Assembly: GCA_001443365.1 (NCBI GenBank) | Contig: LDXL01000008.1 | Location: 78,658-142,657 of the forward strand | Origin: Thaumarchaeota archaeon CSP1-1 | Lineage (GTDB): Archaea > Thermoproteota > Nitrososphaeria > Nitrososphaerales > Nitrosopumilaceae | Direction of reading: 5' to 3' | Length of the DNA stretch: 64,000 bases | Part shown: positions 41,801 to 51,680 of the stretch, one piece after another | How the letters are laid out: each line of letters begins with the position of its first letter | How positions within the stretch are numbered: the stretch's first letter is position 1 | The notes under the pieces: generated by a model | What the model was told of the DNA's origin: nothing | The model's database searches: none | Seen by the model: the letters and a program-made list of their open reading frames with translations, nothing else | Made by a program: the position numbers and the translations under genes

Positions 41801-44512
41801 ATGAAATCAATATATTTTTTCGATGAAGGCGATGGAAAAAATAGAAAGCTGCTAGGTGGAAAAGGAGCTGGGCTTTGTGAAATGACTAGATTGAAGCTTC
41901 CAGTACCTCCAGGATTTGTAATTACAACTGAAGTTTGTAAAAATTACTATGAGAATAACAAAACACTTTCAAAAAATCTAATTTCTGAAGTTAAAAAAAA
42001 CATTGCAAAAATTGAGAAAAAAACTGGGAAGAAATGGAACTCAAAAGAAGACCCACTGCTAGTTTCAGTTCGTTCAGGAGCATCAATCTCTATGCCTGGT
42101 ATGATGGATACTATTCTTAATCTTGGTTTGAATGAGGAAACTGTCTTAGGGCTAGCCAAAAAAAGCAACAATCCAAGATTTGCATGGGATTCGTATAGGA
42201 GGTTTATCCAATTATTTGGCAAGGTAGTGTTTGGTGTTAATGATCAAAAATTTGATGAAGTTTTAGATCATGCCAAAAAAAATCAAGCGGTTCAAGCAGA
42301 TAGTGCATTAAATGAAAAAGCTCTAAAGCAAGTTGTATTTGAATACAAAAAAATCTGTGAAAAACACACTGGTCGACTATTTCCAAGCGATCCGTTTGAG
42401 CAGTTAGAGCTTGCAATAAAAGCGGTCTTTGATAGTTGGATGGGAGAGCGTGCAATAGTTTATCGAAATAAAAACAACATTACTAAAGACATTGCAGATG
42501 GGACAGCAGTAAATGTCGTAACCATGGCTTTTGGCAACATGGGTAATGATAGTGCGACCGGAGTTGTATTTACAAGAAATCCAGCTGATGGAACAAAAAA
42601 GATCTTTGGAGAATATCTTGTAAATGCTCAAGGCGAAGATGTTGTTGCTGGAGTAAGAACTCCAAAATCAGTTGATCAACTAGAATTAGAATTACCTGAC
42701 ACTTACAAACAATTACTCAATACTTGTAAAAATCTTGAAAAACATTACAAAGAACCACAAGACATAGAGTTTACAGTTGAGCAAGGTAAATTCTACCTAT
42801 TGCAAACTCGTTCTGCAAAAATGAATGCAGCTGGAATGGTTAAAACATCTGTAGATATGACAAAAGAAAAACTCATCACACAGGATAGAGCTTTACTTCG
42901 CTTGAATGCTGATCAGCTTGAACAATTGTTACATAATACAATAGATCCAAATGCAAAAGGATATGCACGGTTTACCAAAGGTATTACTGCATCTCCAGGT
43001 GCGGCAAGTGGGGTTGCAATATTTGATGTAAAGAGAGCTGTAGAAAAAGGAGATAGTGGTACAAGTGTGATCTTGGTAAGAGAAGAAACAAAGCCGGAAG
43101 ATGTTCCTGCATTTTTTTCATCAGTTGGAATACTCACTAGCAGAGGAGGAAAGACCTCACATGCTGCAGTAGTAGCTCGAGGAATGGGAAAGGCCTGTAT
43201 CGTTGGTTGTAATGAGCTAAAAATTGATTATGAGGCACGAAAATGCCAAGCAAATGAAAGAGTGATTTCTGAAGGAGATGTGATTACAATTGATGGAAGT
43301 ACTGGAACTGTATTTTTAGGAGCAGTTCCTACAATAAAGCCAGAGATAACTGAGGATTTTAAGACGATTCTTAATTGGTCACAGAAAGCAAAAAAAATTG
43401 GAATTCGTGGGAACGCAGATACTCCTGATGGTGCTAAATTAGCAAGACAGTATGGGGCAGAGGGGATTGGTTTGTGTAGAACAGAAAGGATGTTCAATGC
43501 AAAAGACCGAATTGGATTATTTGTTGATATGATCATGGCAAAAACAATTGAAAAAAGAAAACAAGTTTTAGAAAAACTAGGAGAATTACAAAAAAGTGAC
43601 TTTTTACAAATTCTCAAGGCAATGGAAGGATATCCGGTTACCATAAGATTACTTGATCCTCCATTACACGAGTTCTTGCCAAATCCAGAAGAACTTGCAG
43701 ATAAATTACGAAAACTAGAACAACAAAACATAACTCCCGAGATTGAGAAAGCAAAAACTGTTCTAGAGCGAGCAAGAGATTTAGCTGAGATAAACCCAAT
43801 GATGGGTCATCGTGGAGTACGTTTAGGTATTACTTATCCAGAAATTTATGAAATGCAAATAAGGGCAGTCTTTGAGGCAGCAGCTGAATTAATGATGCAA
43901 AAAGTTGATGCACGTCCTCAGATAATGATTCCACAAGTAAGCAGCATAACAGAATTAAATCTTATCAAAAGAATTTATGATTCAATAAAAGCAGAGATAG
44001 AAAAAAAATACAATATGAAAATTAAAATTAATTTTGGTACTATGATTGAAGTAGTACGAGCTGCCCTTACAGCAAACGAGTTAGCGGATACTGCAGAATT
44101 TTTCAGCTTTGGAACAAACGATCTTACACAAGGAACATTTAGCTTTAGTAGAGAAGATGCGGAAGGAACATTCCTTCCAGAGTATCTAGACAAAGAGTTG
44201 CTTGAAACTAGTCCATTTCAATCCCTTGATGTAAACGGAGTAGGAAGTTTAATGAAAATCGCTATTGAAAAGGGCAGAAAAATTAAACCTAAACTTGAGA
44301 TAGGAATATGCGGAGAGCATGGAGGAGACCCACGTTCCATTAATTTCTGCCATCATTCTGGCCTAGACTATGTTAGCGCCTCACCGCACAGAATACCAAT
44401 AGCTATTGTAGCAGCAGCTCAGGCAGCTCTTGCTAAACCGTCTGGTTCTAAAAACAAAAAAACTGCTAAAAAATCAAAGAAAGTGACCAAAAAGAAGGCA
44501 AAAAGACGATAG
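41801..44512 (+). CDS. ppdK: Pyruvate, phosphate dikinase
   Basis: Makes phosphoenolpyruvate from pyruvate, ATP and phosphate, the entry to gluconeogenesis in autotrophic archaea. The 903 residues contain the ATP-grasp domain (GGKGAGLCEM, SVRSGASISMPGMMDTILN, GTAVNVVTMAFGNMGNDS), the phospho-His domain SRGGKTSHAAVVARGMGKA and the PEP/pyruvate barrel (GLCRTERMF, LLDPPLHEFLP, FFSFGTNDLTQ, EIGICGEHGG). A Lys/Ser-rich tail of about 25 residues ends the protein, beyond the barrel. Confidence 0.97.
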   Translation: MKSIYFFDEGDGKNRKLLGGKGAGLCEMTRLKLPVPPGFVITTEVCKNYYENNKTLSKNLISEVKKNIAKIEKKTGKKWNSKEDPLLVSVRSGASISMPGMMDTILNLGLNEETVLGLAKKSNNPRFAWDSYRRFIQLFGKVVFGVNDQKFDEVLDHAKKNQAVQADSALNEKALKQVVFEYKKICEKHTGRLFPSDPFEQLELAIKAVFDSWMGERAIVYRNKNNITKDIADGTAVNVVTMAFGNMGNDSATGVVFTRNPADGTKKIFGEYLVNAQGEDVVAGVRTPKSVDQLELELPDTYKQLLNTCKNLEKHYKEPQDIEFTVEQGKFYLLQTRSAKMNAAGMVKTSVDMTKEKLITQDRALLRLNADQLEQLLHNTIDPNAKGYARFTKGITASPGAASGVAIFDVKRAVEKGDSGTSVILVREETKPEDVPAFFSSVGILTSRGGKTSHAAVVARGMGKACIVGCNELKIDYEARKCQANERVISEGDVITIDGSTGTVFLGAVPTIKPEITEDFKTILNWSQKAKKIGIRGNADTPDGAKLARQYGAEGIGLCRTERMFNAKDRIGLFVDMIMAKTIEKRKQVLEKLGELQKSDFLQILKAMEGYPVTIRLLDPPLHEFLPNPEELADKLRKLEQQNITPEIEKAKTVLERARDLAEINPMMGHRGVRLGITYPEIYEMQIRAVFEAAAELMMQKVDARPQIMIPQVSSITELNLIKRIYDSIKAEIEKKYNMKIKINFGTMIEVVRAALTANELADTAEFFSFGTNDLTQGTFSFSREDAEGTFLPEYLDKELLETSPFQSLDVNGVGSLMKIAIEKGRKIKPKLEIGICGEHGGDPRSINFCHHSGLDYVSASPHRIPIAIVAAAQAALAKPSGSKNKKTAKKSKKVTKKKAKRR

Positions 44513-44558
44513 TTTTTGTTAAATGGTTTAAAACCAATAACCCTAATTCTAATTTCAA

Positions 44559-45119
44559 ATGCTACCTAGAATAGACACCATCAAGCAATTAAGGATAAAA
44601 CTTGGTATTACTCAAAAAAAGCTTGCAAGCATAGCTGGCGTTAGCACATCTATGATTAATCAAATAGAATCTGGGCGCAGTCAGCCAAGCTATGAAACTG
44701 CAAAAAGAATCTTTGATAATTTAGCTACTCTTGAAGGGCAGACATCCCCCTACAAAGCTGGTGATTTTTGTAGCAAGGACATTGTGAAAATAAAACCAAC
44801 TAATACTCTGCTTGAAGCAATTGAAAAGATGCACAAATACTCGATTAGTCAGATTCCAGTTTTTGATGGAAATGTTCCTGTTGGAGTAGTATCTGATGAC
44901 GGAATAATGAAACATTTAGCAGATGTTGGTGAGTCTGAGTTAAAACATGCAAAGCTGTCTGAAACAATGGATCCTCCTCCACCAATAGTAGATTACGACA
45001 CTCCAGCAAATGCTTTAGTTCCATTGATTAGATTCTCAAAATGTATTTTAGTTTCAAAAAAATCAAAATTTGTTGGAATTATTACTGCGTCAGATACTTT
45101 GAAGATGATGGAAGGATAA
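44559..45119 (+). CDS. Transcriptional regulator with XRE helix-turn-helix and CBS-pair domains
   Basis: An N-terminal HTH (about 7-55: IKQLRIKLGITQKKLASIAG, VSTSMINQIESGRSQPSYET) precedes two CBS repeats (about 72-186: VKIKPTNTLLEAIEKMHKYS, SQIPVFDGNVPVGVVSDDGI and a second with VSKKSKFVGIITASDTLK). CBS pairs bind adenine nucleotides, so DNA binding may answer to energy charge. It follows ppdK after 46 nt; control of gluconeogenesis would be logical but is unproven. Confidence 0.92.
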   Translation: MLPRIDTIKQLRIKLGITQKKLASIAGVSTSMINQIESGRSQPSYETAKRIFDNLATLEGQTSPYKAGDFCSKDIVKIKPTNTLLEAIEKMHKYSISQIPVFDGNVPVGVVSDDGIMKHLADVGESELKHAKLSETMDPPPPIVDYDTPANALVPLIRFSKCILVSKKSKFVGIITASDTLKMMEG

Positions 45120-45146
45120 GGTCGTGCTGGGATCTTCAATTTTTCA

Positions 45147-45542
45147 TTATTTTGAATGAGAACATAGTTCTGCTAGAACACCGCTAAGAGATTTTGGATG
45201 AATGAATATCACTTTGGTTCCTTCGGAGCCTGGTCTAATTTTGCCTAGAAATTGAATTCCACATCCTTCCATTCTTTCTACTTCACCTTCAATGTTATTA
45301 GTTTGTAAAGCCATATGATGCAACCCTTGACCTTTTTGATCCAAAAATTTCTTAATTGGACTCTCATCATTCATTGGTTGCATCAACTCAATTCGTCCAT
45401 TCTCCAAGTGAAGTATTGCAAGTTTAACCCCTTCTGATTCTACGGTTTCAAATTCAACGGTATCAACGCCTAGAGCCTCTTGGTAGATTTTTGCAGCTTC
45501 CTCTACATTATTTACAGCAATTGCGATATGATCAATTTTCAT
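45147..45542 (-). CDS. mce: Methylmalonyl-CoA epimerase
   Basis: Interconverts (R)- and (S)-methylmalonyl-CoA. The vicinal-oxygen-chelate fold has metal ligands in MKIDHIAIAV (His), GLHHMALQ (His) and VLAELCSH (Glu). Length 131 is normal. It begins 1 nt after the mutase stop in the meaB-mcmA1-mce unit. In thaumarchaea this supplies the succinyl-CoA branch of the carbon-fixation cycle. Confidence 0.95.
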   Translation of the reverse strand: MKIDHIAIAVNNVEEAAKIYQEALGVDTVEFETVESEGVKLAILHLENGRIELMQPMNDESPIKKFLDQKGQGLHHMALQTNNIEGEVERMEGCGIQFLGKIRPGSEGTKVIFIHPKSLSGVLAELCSHSK

Positions 45543-47141
45543 TTAAAACACTTCCTTAGGTTTGTACTCTCCAAATACTTCTCTGAATGTATTACTAATC
45601 TCGCCAGTTGTAGCATATACCTTTACTGAATCAAGAATGTATGGCATCAAGTTTTCCTCACTTTCAGCAATAGATTGCATCTTAGATAACGCGTGCTCCA
45701 CTTTGTTGTTATCTCGAGTGCTTCGTAATTTCTTAAGCGCTTTGTGTTGCTGGATTTCTACTGTATCATCAATACGAAGAAGTTCTTGTTTTGTAGGTTC
45801 TACCTCTGAGAACTTGTTTACGCCTACAATAACTCTGGAATTATTATCAATTTCTTTTTTTAATCTGTAAGCGTTTTGCTGAATTTCAGACTGGAAGAAG
45901 CCTCTTTCAATTCCTTTTATAGAACCCCCCATTTTTTCTATCTTTTTTAGATACTTCCATACACCATCTTCGATTTCATCACAAAGTTCTTCAAGATAAT
46001 ATGAGCCTGCCATAGGATCAACAGTTCGTGTAACTCCACTTTCATGAGCTACTATCTGTTGCGTACGTAGTGCTATCTTTGCCGACTCTTGTGTAGGTAA
46101 AGCAAGTGCTTCATCTCGTGAGTTTGTATGCAATGATTGAGTTCCCCCAAGAACTGCTGCAAGAGATTGAATTGCAACTCTGACAATGTTATTGTCGGGT
46201 TGTTGGGCAGTCAATGATTCACCACTTGTTTGAGTATGGAATTTTAATTGTAGAGATTTTGGATCTTTTGCATGAAATCTTTCTTTGAGAATTTTAGCGT
46301 AAATTTTTCTTGCGACTCTGAACTTTGCAACTTCTTCAAATAATTCTATTGTGCAACAAAAAAAGAAAGACAGTCTTGGTGCAAAATCATCAATCTTCAA
46401 ACCTCTATCGATACAAGTTTGAATGTATTCAATGCCGTTAGCGATAGTAAAAGCCACTTCTTGAATTGCAGTTGCCCCAGCTTCTCGCATATGATATCCA
46501 GAAATTGAGATTGGATACCATTGAGGAACCTCTTTAGAGCAATATTGTATCATGTCACCAATTAAACGCATTGAGGGTTTTGGTGGATAGATGTAGGTAT
46601 TTCTAGCAATGTATTCTTTTAGAATATCATTTTGAGTTGTTCCTCGAAGCTCTTTACTGCTAAATCCTTGAGATTGACCAACTGCAATATAGTAAGCAAG
46701 TAATGTTGATGCAGTTGAATTAATTGTCATCGATGAACTTACCTTCCCTAATGGAATTCCATCAAATGCAGTCATCATGTCTTTTAAGGACGAAATTGAA
46801 ACACCAACTTTACCAACTTCACCTTCTGCTTGAGGCGAGTCTGGATCATACCCAATCTGAGTTGGGAGATCAAATGCCATACTAAGACCTGTTTGACCTT
46901 TTTCTAACATGAACTTGAAGCGCTTATTTGTTTGTGCCGCATCCCCAAATCCTGAATACTGACGCATTGTCCAAAATCTTTCACGATACATTTCTTGATG
47001 TATTCCTCTAGTAAAGGGATATTTTCCTGGCTCTTCTTTTTTTATTTTCTTTGGTACCTGATAAAATGGTTTTATAGGAATTTCAGAATCAGTGAAATAT
47101 GTTTTTTTGTTTTGAGGTTTTATTTTTTTCATAAAAATCAC
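45543..47141 (-). CDS. mcmA1: Methylmalonyl-CoA mutase, large catalytic subunit
   Basis: TIM-barrel subunit of the adenosylcobalamin mutase that isomerises methylmalonyl-CoA and succinyl-CoA. The 532 residues contain RERFWTMRQYSGFG, GLSMAFDLPTQIGYD, SMTINSTAS, FHTQTSGESLTAQQPDNNIV and TVDPMAGSYYLEEL, all canonical. The B12-binding domain is absent here and is supplied by mcmA2 at 51241. The GTG at 47141 overlaps the meaB stop; ATG 47132 is the alternative. Confidence 0.96.
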   Translation of the reverse strand: MIFMKKIKPQNKKTYFTDSEIPIKPFYQVPKKIKKEEPGKYPFTRGIHQEMYRERFWTMRQYSGFGDAAQTNKRFKFMLEKGQTGLSMAFDLPTQIGYDPDSPQAEGEVGKVGVSISSLKDMMTAFDGIPLGKVSSSMTINSTASTLLAYYIAVGQSQGFSSKELRGTTQNDILKEYIARNTYIYPPKPSMRLIGDMIQYCSKEVPQWYPISISGYHMREAGATAIQEVAFTIANGIEYIQTCIDRGLKIDDFAPRLSFFFCCTIELFEEVAKFRVARKIYAKILKERFHAKDPKSLQLKFHTQTSGESLTAQQPDNNIVRVAIQSLAAVLGGTQSLHTNSRDEALALPTQESAKIALRTQQIVAHESGVTRTVDPMAGSYYLEELCDEIEDGVWKYLKKIEKMGGSIKGIERGFFQSEIQQNAYRLKKEIDNNSRVIVGVNKFSEVEPTKQELLRIDDTVEIQQHKALKKLRSTRDNNKVEHALSKMQSIAESEENLMPYILDSVKVYATTGEISNTFREVFGEYKPKEVF

Positions 47142-48055
47142 TTTGTGATATTTTTTGAGATTTTATCTGCAGCTTCAAATGGATTCATTTTTTTTGATTG
47201 AACTTGTTTGAGATATTTAGAATAACTATTACCAGAGGCAAACATAGAATCAATTTTGTTTTTAATATTATTTAAAACAATATCCTTTAGTTCAGATTCT
47301 AGACGAAGTTTTTCAGTATCTTTTTTGGTCTTTTGTTTTTCTTTCATCATTTTCAATAAAATTTTTGAAAATTCTAGTATGCCATTTGACGATTTAGTAG
47401 ATGTCATCAAAATCACGGGATTTTTTTGAGAATCTCCAATATAGTTTTGTACAGCCTGAAAAAGCTGCGCTGCACCAGATAAATCACTTTTGTTTACAAT
47501 GTAGATATCACCAATTTCTGTCAATCCAGCTTTAATTGTCTGAATACTATCACCAGTATAAGGATTAAAAACAACTACCGTTATGTCTGCAATTTTTGCA
47601 ATTTCAATTTCTGTTTGACCTGCACCCACACTCTCAATAATTATTGGATCAAACCCTGCATATTCTAATATACGAATACTGTTTCGCAAAGAGTTTGAAA
47701 CTGCTCCAGTTGCTCCTCTTGATGCAATACTGCGAATATATGTTCCTGAATCAGTTGACTCAATCATCCTAACTCTATCACCTAGAATTGCACCCCCAGT
47801 GACATGACTTGTAGGGTCTATCGCTAAAACGGCAGGTTTTGTTCCCAGTTTTTTTAGATGCATTACAGTTTTGTTAATTAAAGAGCTTTTTCCTGCACCT
47901 GCAGGTCCGGTAATTCCTATTGTCATTGCTTTTCCTGAACTTTTGAATATTTTTTTGATTAGTATTCTAGCTGCTTTAGGATCATTTTCAATTAATGAGA
48001 TAGCTTTTGCAATAGCTCCTCGTTTGCCTTTTTTTAAATCAGTTGTAAGATCCAA
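47138..48055 (-). CDS. meaB: MeaB/ArgK-type G3E GTPase, methylmalonyl-CoA mutase chaperone
   Basis: GTPase that loads and protects the cobalamin of the mutase. Motifs are GPAGAGKSSLINK (P-loop), AIDPTSHVTGGAILGDRVRM (switch region), IIESVGAGQTEI and VNKSDLSGA (NKxD). Length 305 fits. It is first in the meaB-mcmA1-mce unit; a 4-nt overlap with mcmA1 implies coupled translation. Confidence 0.95.
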   Translation of the reverse strand: MDLTTDLKKGKRGAIAKAISLIENDPKAARILIKKIFKSSGKAMTIGITGPAGAGKSSLINKTVMHLKKLGTKPAVLAIDPTSHVTGGAILGDRVRMIESTDSGTYIRSIASRGATGAVSNSLRNSIRILEYAGFDPIIIESVGAGQTEIEIAKIADITVVVFNPYTGDSIQTIKAGLTEIGDIYIVNKSDLSGAAQLFQAVQNYIGDSQKNPVILMTSTKSSNGILEFSKILLKMMKEKQKTKKDTEKLRLESELKDIVLNNIKNKIDSMFASGNSYSKYLKQVQSKKMNPFEAADKISKNITK

Positions 48056-48108
48056 TTATTTGATATTTCTTTGACCTACAATAAAATCTTGCAGGTAACG
48101 AACATCCA

Positions 48109-48519
48109 TCACATTTTGCTGAATATTATTGGTGCATGGGGTTCACTTGGGGTATGAATTTCTGTTTTTATTCCTATTTTGCCAAATTCCTCATGTTCAA
48201 CTACAAAGGTTACTGGATTGGTTTTCCAACCATATTTTGGAGTCTCAGAAAATGGCACTCTTTCGGAAAATTCTGAGCCGATAAAGTTTTTTTGAAATGA
48301 TTCAGGCATTCCTAATATTTCAAGCACTACTGATTTTGTTTTGCCTGAATTATCAAGGAAAGATATTTCGACATAACCTTCCTCCTCTAGATAGATTGCA
48401 TCTACAATGAATGTATTTGCAAATAACTCTCTATCAATAGAGTATGATTCAATTAAAAATAAAATAGCTAAAACACTCACTAATATAATTGAAATAATTA
48501 GAATCAATTTTCGAGCCAT
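48109..48519 (-). CDS. Membrane-anchored hypothetical protein, 136 aa
   Basis: One N-terminal hydrophobic helix (LILIISIILVSVLAILFLI, about 5-24) followed by a beta-rich external domain with GYVEISFLDNSGKTKSVVL, VTFVVEHEEFGKIGI and a Pro/His-rich end. It looks like a small exported, membrane-tethered domain; no family recognised. It lies between meaB (53 nt downstream) and the aminopeptidase (10 nt upstream) on the same strand, so co-transcription is possible. Confidence 0.65.
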   Translation of the reverse strand: MARKLILIISIILVSVLAILFLIESYSIDRELFANTFIVDAIYLEEEGYVEISFLDNSGKTKSVVLEILGMPESFQKNFIGSEFSERVPFSETPKYGWKTNPVTFVVEHEEFGKIGIKTEIHTPSEPHAPIIFSKM

Positions 48520-48529
48520 AAATAATCAT

Positions 48530-51028
48530 CTATAATTTAGTGAATTCATTTTTTATTTGTCTTAAAAATTTAGAATTGATTCTAATTCGTTCTAGTGTTT
48601 GCGCTAATGTCATTTCTGTTCCTGGAGTAGGATTCTTTTTAAAGAAATTTTTAATTTCATTTTGCATTGTCTCGTCTGCAAATAACGAAATACTTGCCAC
48701 AATTCTATTTGCAATTGGATTACCTTGACCAAATTTTTTGCTTAAGAACTTCCAGTTTATTTTTAGCCAAGACCACATGATCTTTTTTCCATAAGGATTA
48801 CCTGCAATACGAATTATTGGAAGAGCTAGATTTTGGGAACGAACTTCCTTACCTAAGATGAATTTGAGAGTTTTTAGGAGTAATTTCTCATCTTTAAAGT
48901 AGCACATGGCTGTAAGTACTCGTAATTTTGCTTCCTGGCTAGAAGATTTTCTGTAAATCTGAATCAGTTTCTCAAAAGTACTATCATCTCCATTCCATGC
49001 TGCAAGCGAAAAGATTACTTCGAGTAAATCTGGTTTAATTGTTTCTTGTTTTTTAAGATGAGCGTCAAATCTTAGTTGGGCTTCTTCTAGAATTTCTTGG
49101 TCATCTAATTTTCCAAGTACTGTGAGTACCATTCCTCGAAGTAATGTATCTGTGTGTTTTTCATCTTTTTTTGCATCCCATCCCAATGTATCAAAAAGTT
49201 GTCTGAAATAATTATGAGTGTATTGTTTTATGTGGGCCACAAAAGGTTCATGAAATGAAATAAAGTAAAGAAAATTTAGATTATTTGCTACATTAACACA
49301 AGAAAGATAATTTTGTTCTTGAATATATGCTTCTGTAAAATCAAGATACGTAGAAATATTTTCATTTCCAGAAACACAGATTGCAAATAAATCATTTTGT
49401 ATATTCCATCGGTCAATATGGTTTAGTTTCTTTTCTTCTACAAGTGGTTTTAACATTGAAAGTAACTCTTCATCGTACTTGACTCTCAAAAATCCTTTTT
49501 TTGAAGAATTAACAACGGGAAAAAGTTCTTTTCCCAGAGAGAATGATGATGTTTTTTTACTCATCAACTTTGGTGTAACGCTTTTTCCGGTACCAATAGA
49601 AACAGGAATTTGCCAGGAACCTTTTTGATATTTTTTATCTGATTCAAGTAAAAATCGTTTTTGCGTCAAGACGAGTTTAGAATTTTTCTTTTTGGCTTCT
49701 ATTAATGGGAATCCAACTTGGCGGATCCAGCTATTCATCATTGATTTTACGGGTTTTTTTGATATTTTGCCAATGGAATCCCAAAGATCATGACCTGCTG
49801 CATTTCGGTACTTGTGTTTTGTAAGATAATGATGTAAACCGGTTCTAAATTTTTCCTTTCCAACATAATGTTCTAACATTCGTAAAATACATCCACCCTT
49901 ATCGTAGCTAATGCTATCAAAAATTTCTCTAATCTCAGAGGGTTTTCTAACTTTGACATCAATTGGATGTGAGGTTTTTAGGCCATCTAGCATCATTGCA
50001 GCATTCATTGATGTCTCTAAGAATTGGTCCCAAAGATCCCATTGTGGGTAAAATTCATCAACTATTTTAGTTGCCATATAGGTAGCAAAGCTTTCGTTTA
50101 GCCACAGATCATTCCACCATTTCATAGTAACTAGATTCCCAAACCATTGATGTGCAAGTTCATGAGAAATTACTTCGGCGATGAATTGTTTTGTTTTAGT
50201 AGAGGAAGTTTTCGGATCATATAACAAGATAGTTTCTCTAAAGGTAATTGCTCCCCAATTTTCCATTGCACCAGAAGCAAAATCAGGAACTGCAATCATG
50301 TCAAGCTTTGGCAAAGGGTATTTTATGCCAAAATATTTTTCGTAAGATCTTAGAAATTTTTTAGTAAAGTCAAGAGCAAGTTTTCCTTTTGATTTGTTAC
50401 CTTTTGTTGTAACAATACGAACAAGTATTTTGCCAAGTTTGCTTGTAAGAAATTCAAATTCGCCTACTCCTAAATAAATAAGATATGTTGACATTATTGG
50501 AGTTCTAGAAAATTTGTATCTGTATCTGCCGCCAATCTTTTTCTTTGATATAACAGGCATGTTAGAAATTGCTGTAAGATTATTATCAGTAATAATACTT
50601 ATATCAAATGTAGCCTTTGCCTCTGGTTCATCCCAGCATGGAAATGCACGTCTTGCATCAGCAGCTTCAAATTGAGTAGTAGCAAGATATTTTTTTTTAC
50701 CTCTTGCGTCTTTGTATTCACTTTTGTAAAAGCCTAATAGCCTATCATTGAGTATGCCAATAAATTCTAAACAAAGTTGTGCAGAATCATTGATTTTTTG
50801 GGATAAGTGAATTGTGAGTAATTCATTTTTTTCATCAATTTTTGAGGTAGCCTTTACTGTTCTACCTTGCCAGATTATATGACACTTTTTTATCTTCAGC
50901 TCTGAAGCATTAAGGGATATTATCTTAGTAGGTTTTGAGATTTTTATTTCGATTGTTTCTTTTCCATTGAATGTAAAATTCCTAAGGTTTGGTTCAAATT
51001 CTAAAGAATAATTGACAGGTCTAATCAT
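48530..51028 (-). CDS. M1-family aminopeptidase (tricorn-interacting factor F2/F3-like)
   Basis: Zinc aminopeptidase trimming peptides released by the proteasome. The exopeptidase motif GAMENWGAI is at about 252-260, and the zinc site HELAHQWFGN with WLNE downstream at about 287-311. A Tyr for transition-state binding is expected in the SYDKGGCILRML segment. The 832 residues include an N-terminal beta domain and a long C-terminal helical domain, as in tricorn factor F3. It interrupts the mutase genes (mcmA2 is on the far side). Confidence 0.95.
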   Translation of the reverse strand: MIRPVNYSLEFEPNLRNFTFNGKETIEIKISKPTKIISLNASELKIKKCHIIWQGRTVKATSKIDEKNELLTIHLSQKINDSAQLCLEFIGILNDRLLGFYKSEYKDARGKKKYLATTQFEAADARRAFPCWDEPEAKATFDISIITDNNLTAISNMPVISKKKIGGRYRYKFSRTPIMSTYLIYLGVGEFEFLTSKLGKILVRIVTTKGNKSKGKLALDFTKKFLRSYEKYFGIKYPLPKLDMIAVPDFASGAMENWGAITFRETILLYDPKTSSTKTKQFIAEVISHELAHQWFGNLVTMKWWNDLWLNESFATYMATKIVDEFYPQWDLWDQFLETSMNAAMMLDGLKTSHPIDVKVRKPSEIREIFDSISYDKGGCILRMLEHYVGKEKFRTGLHHYLTKHKYRNAAGHDLWDSIGKISKKPVKSMMNSWIRQVGFPLIEAKKKNSKLVLTQKRFLLESDKKYQKGSWQIPVSIGTGKSVTPKLMSKKTSSFSLGKELFPVVNSSKKGFLRVKYDEELLSMLKPLVEEKKLNHIDRWNIQNDLFAICVSGNENISTYLDFTEAYIQEQNYLSCVNVANNLNFLYFISFHEPFVAHIKQYTHNYFRQLFDTLGWDAKKDEKHTDTLLRGMVLTVLGKLDDQEILEEAQLRFDAHLKKQETIKPDLLEVIFSLAAWNGDDSTFEKLIQIYRKSSSQEAKLRVLTAMCYFKDEKLLLKTLKFILGKEVRSQNLALPIIRIAGNPYGKKIMWSWLKINWKFLSKKFGQGNPIANRIVASISLFADETMQNEIKNFFKKNPTPGTEMTLAQTLERIRINSKFLRQIKNEFTKL

Positions 51029-51240
51029 GATTACGATAAGAATGAAAAATTTACTCTATTTGTCCCTTTCAGATAATATGTTGTATTCTTAGCTGATTTA
51101 GCGAGATACCATTGAACTATTTTGCTTAGATATAATCTGGGGTGGGATCAAAGTATGGAAGATTTTTCTTCTGTTCTAATATGATATTTTTCTTCGTAGT
51201 CCAACAAAGATTTTAAGTTCTCAAGATGTATTTGATAAAT

Positions 51241-51663
51241 ATGAAGCAAAAAACCGCCTCTAGAAGTATCAAAATTCTAGTTGCAAAATTAGGCCTAGAT
51301 GGACATGATAGGGGAGCATTGGTACTATGTAGAGCCTTTAGAGACGCTGGAATGGAGGTAATCTATTCTGGATTATTTGCCACCCCTGATAGAATTTCTC
51401 AAATAGCTGAAGATGAGGATGTTGATGCTATTGCCCTCAGTCTTTTAAATGGTGCTCACAATACACTTTTTCCACGAGTTGTAAAAGCCTTGCAAAAAAA
51501 AGGAATCAAGGATGTTTTAGTAGTTGGAGGTGGAGTAATTCCAGAAGAAGACAAAGAGGGACTAGTTAAAGCAGGAGTATCAGGAGTTTTCGGACCTGGA
51601 ACACCACTAACCTCAATTATTGAACACATTACAAGTGGTGTTTCAAAGCTAAGAAAAATTTAA
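51241..51663 (+). CDS. mcmA2: Methylmalonyl-CoA mutase, B12-binding small subunit
   Basis: Rossmann-like cobalamin domain of about 140 residues. The cobalamin motif KLGLDGHDRGA carries the lower-ligand His (DxHxxG) and ALSLLNGAHN with VLVVGGGVIP completes the fold. It pairs with mcmA1 at 45543. ATG 51241 lies 26 nt from ATTTTAAGT and is preferred over ATG 51226, which lies too close to that box. It is divergent from the aminopeptidase and about 4 kb from its partner subunit. Confidence 0.95.
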   Translation: MKQKTASRSIKILVAKLGLDGHDRGALVLCRAFRDAGMEVIYSGLFATPDRISQIAEDEDVDAIALSLLNGAHNTLFPRVVKALQKKGIKDVLVVGGGVIPEEDKEGLVKAGVSGVFGPGTPLTSIIEHITSGVSKLRKI

Positions 51664-51680
51664 AATTTATTTTAAAATAG

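Noticed and set aside
51140..51260. Minus-strand frame with LENLKSLLDYEEKYHI
   Set aside because: It runs antisense into the start of mcmA2 and lacks a supported start; likely a shadow.
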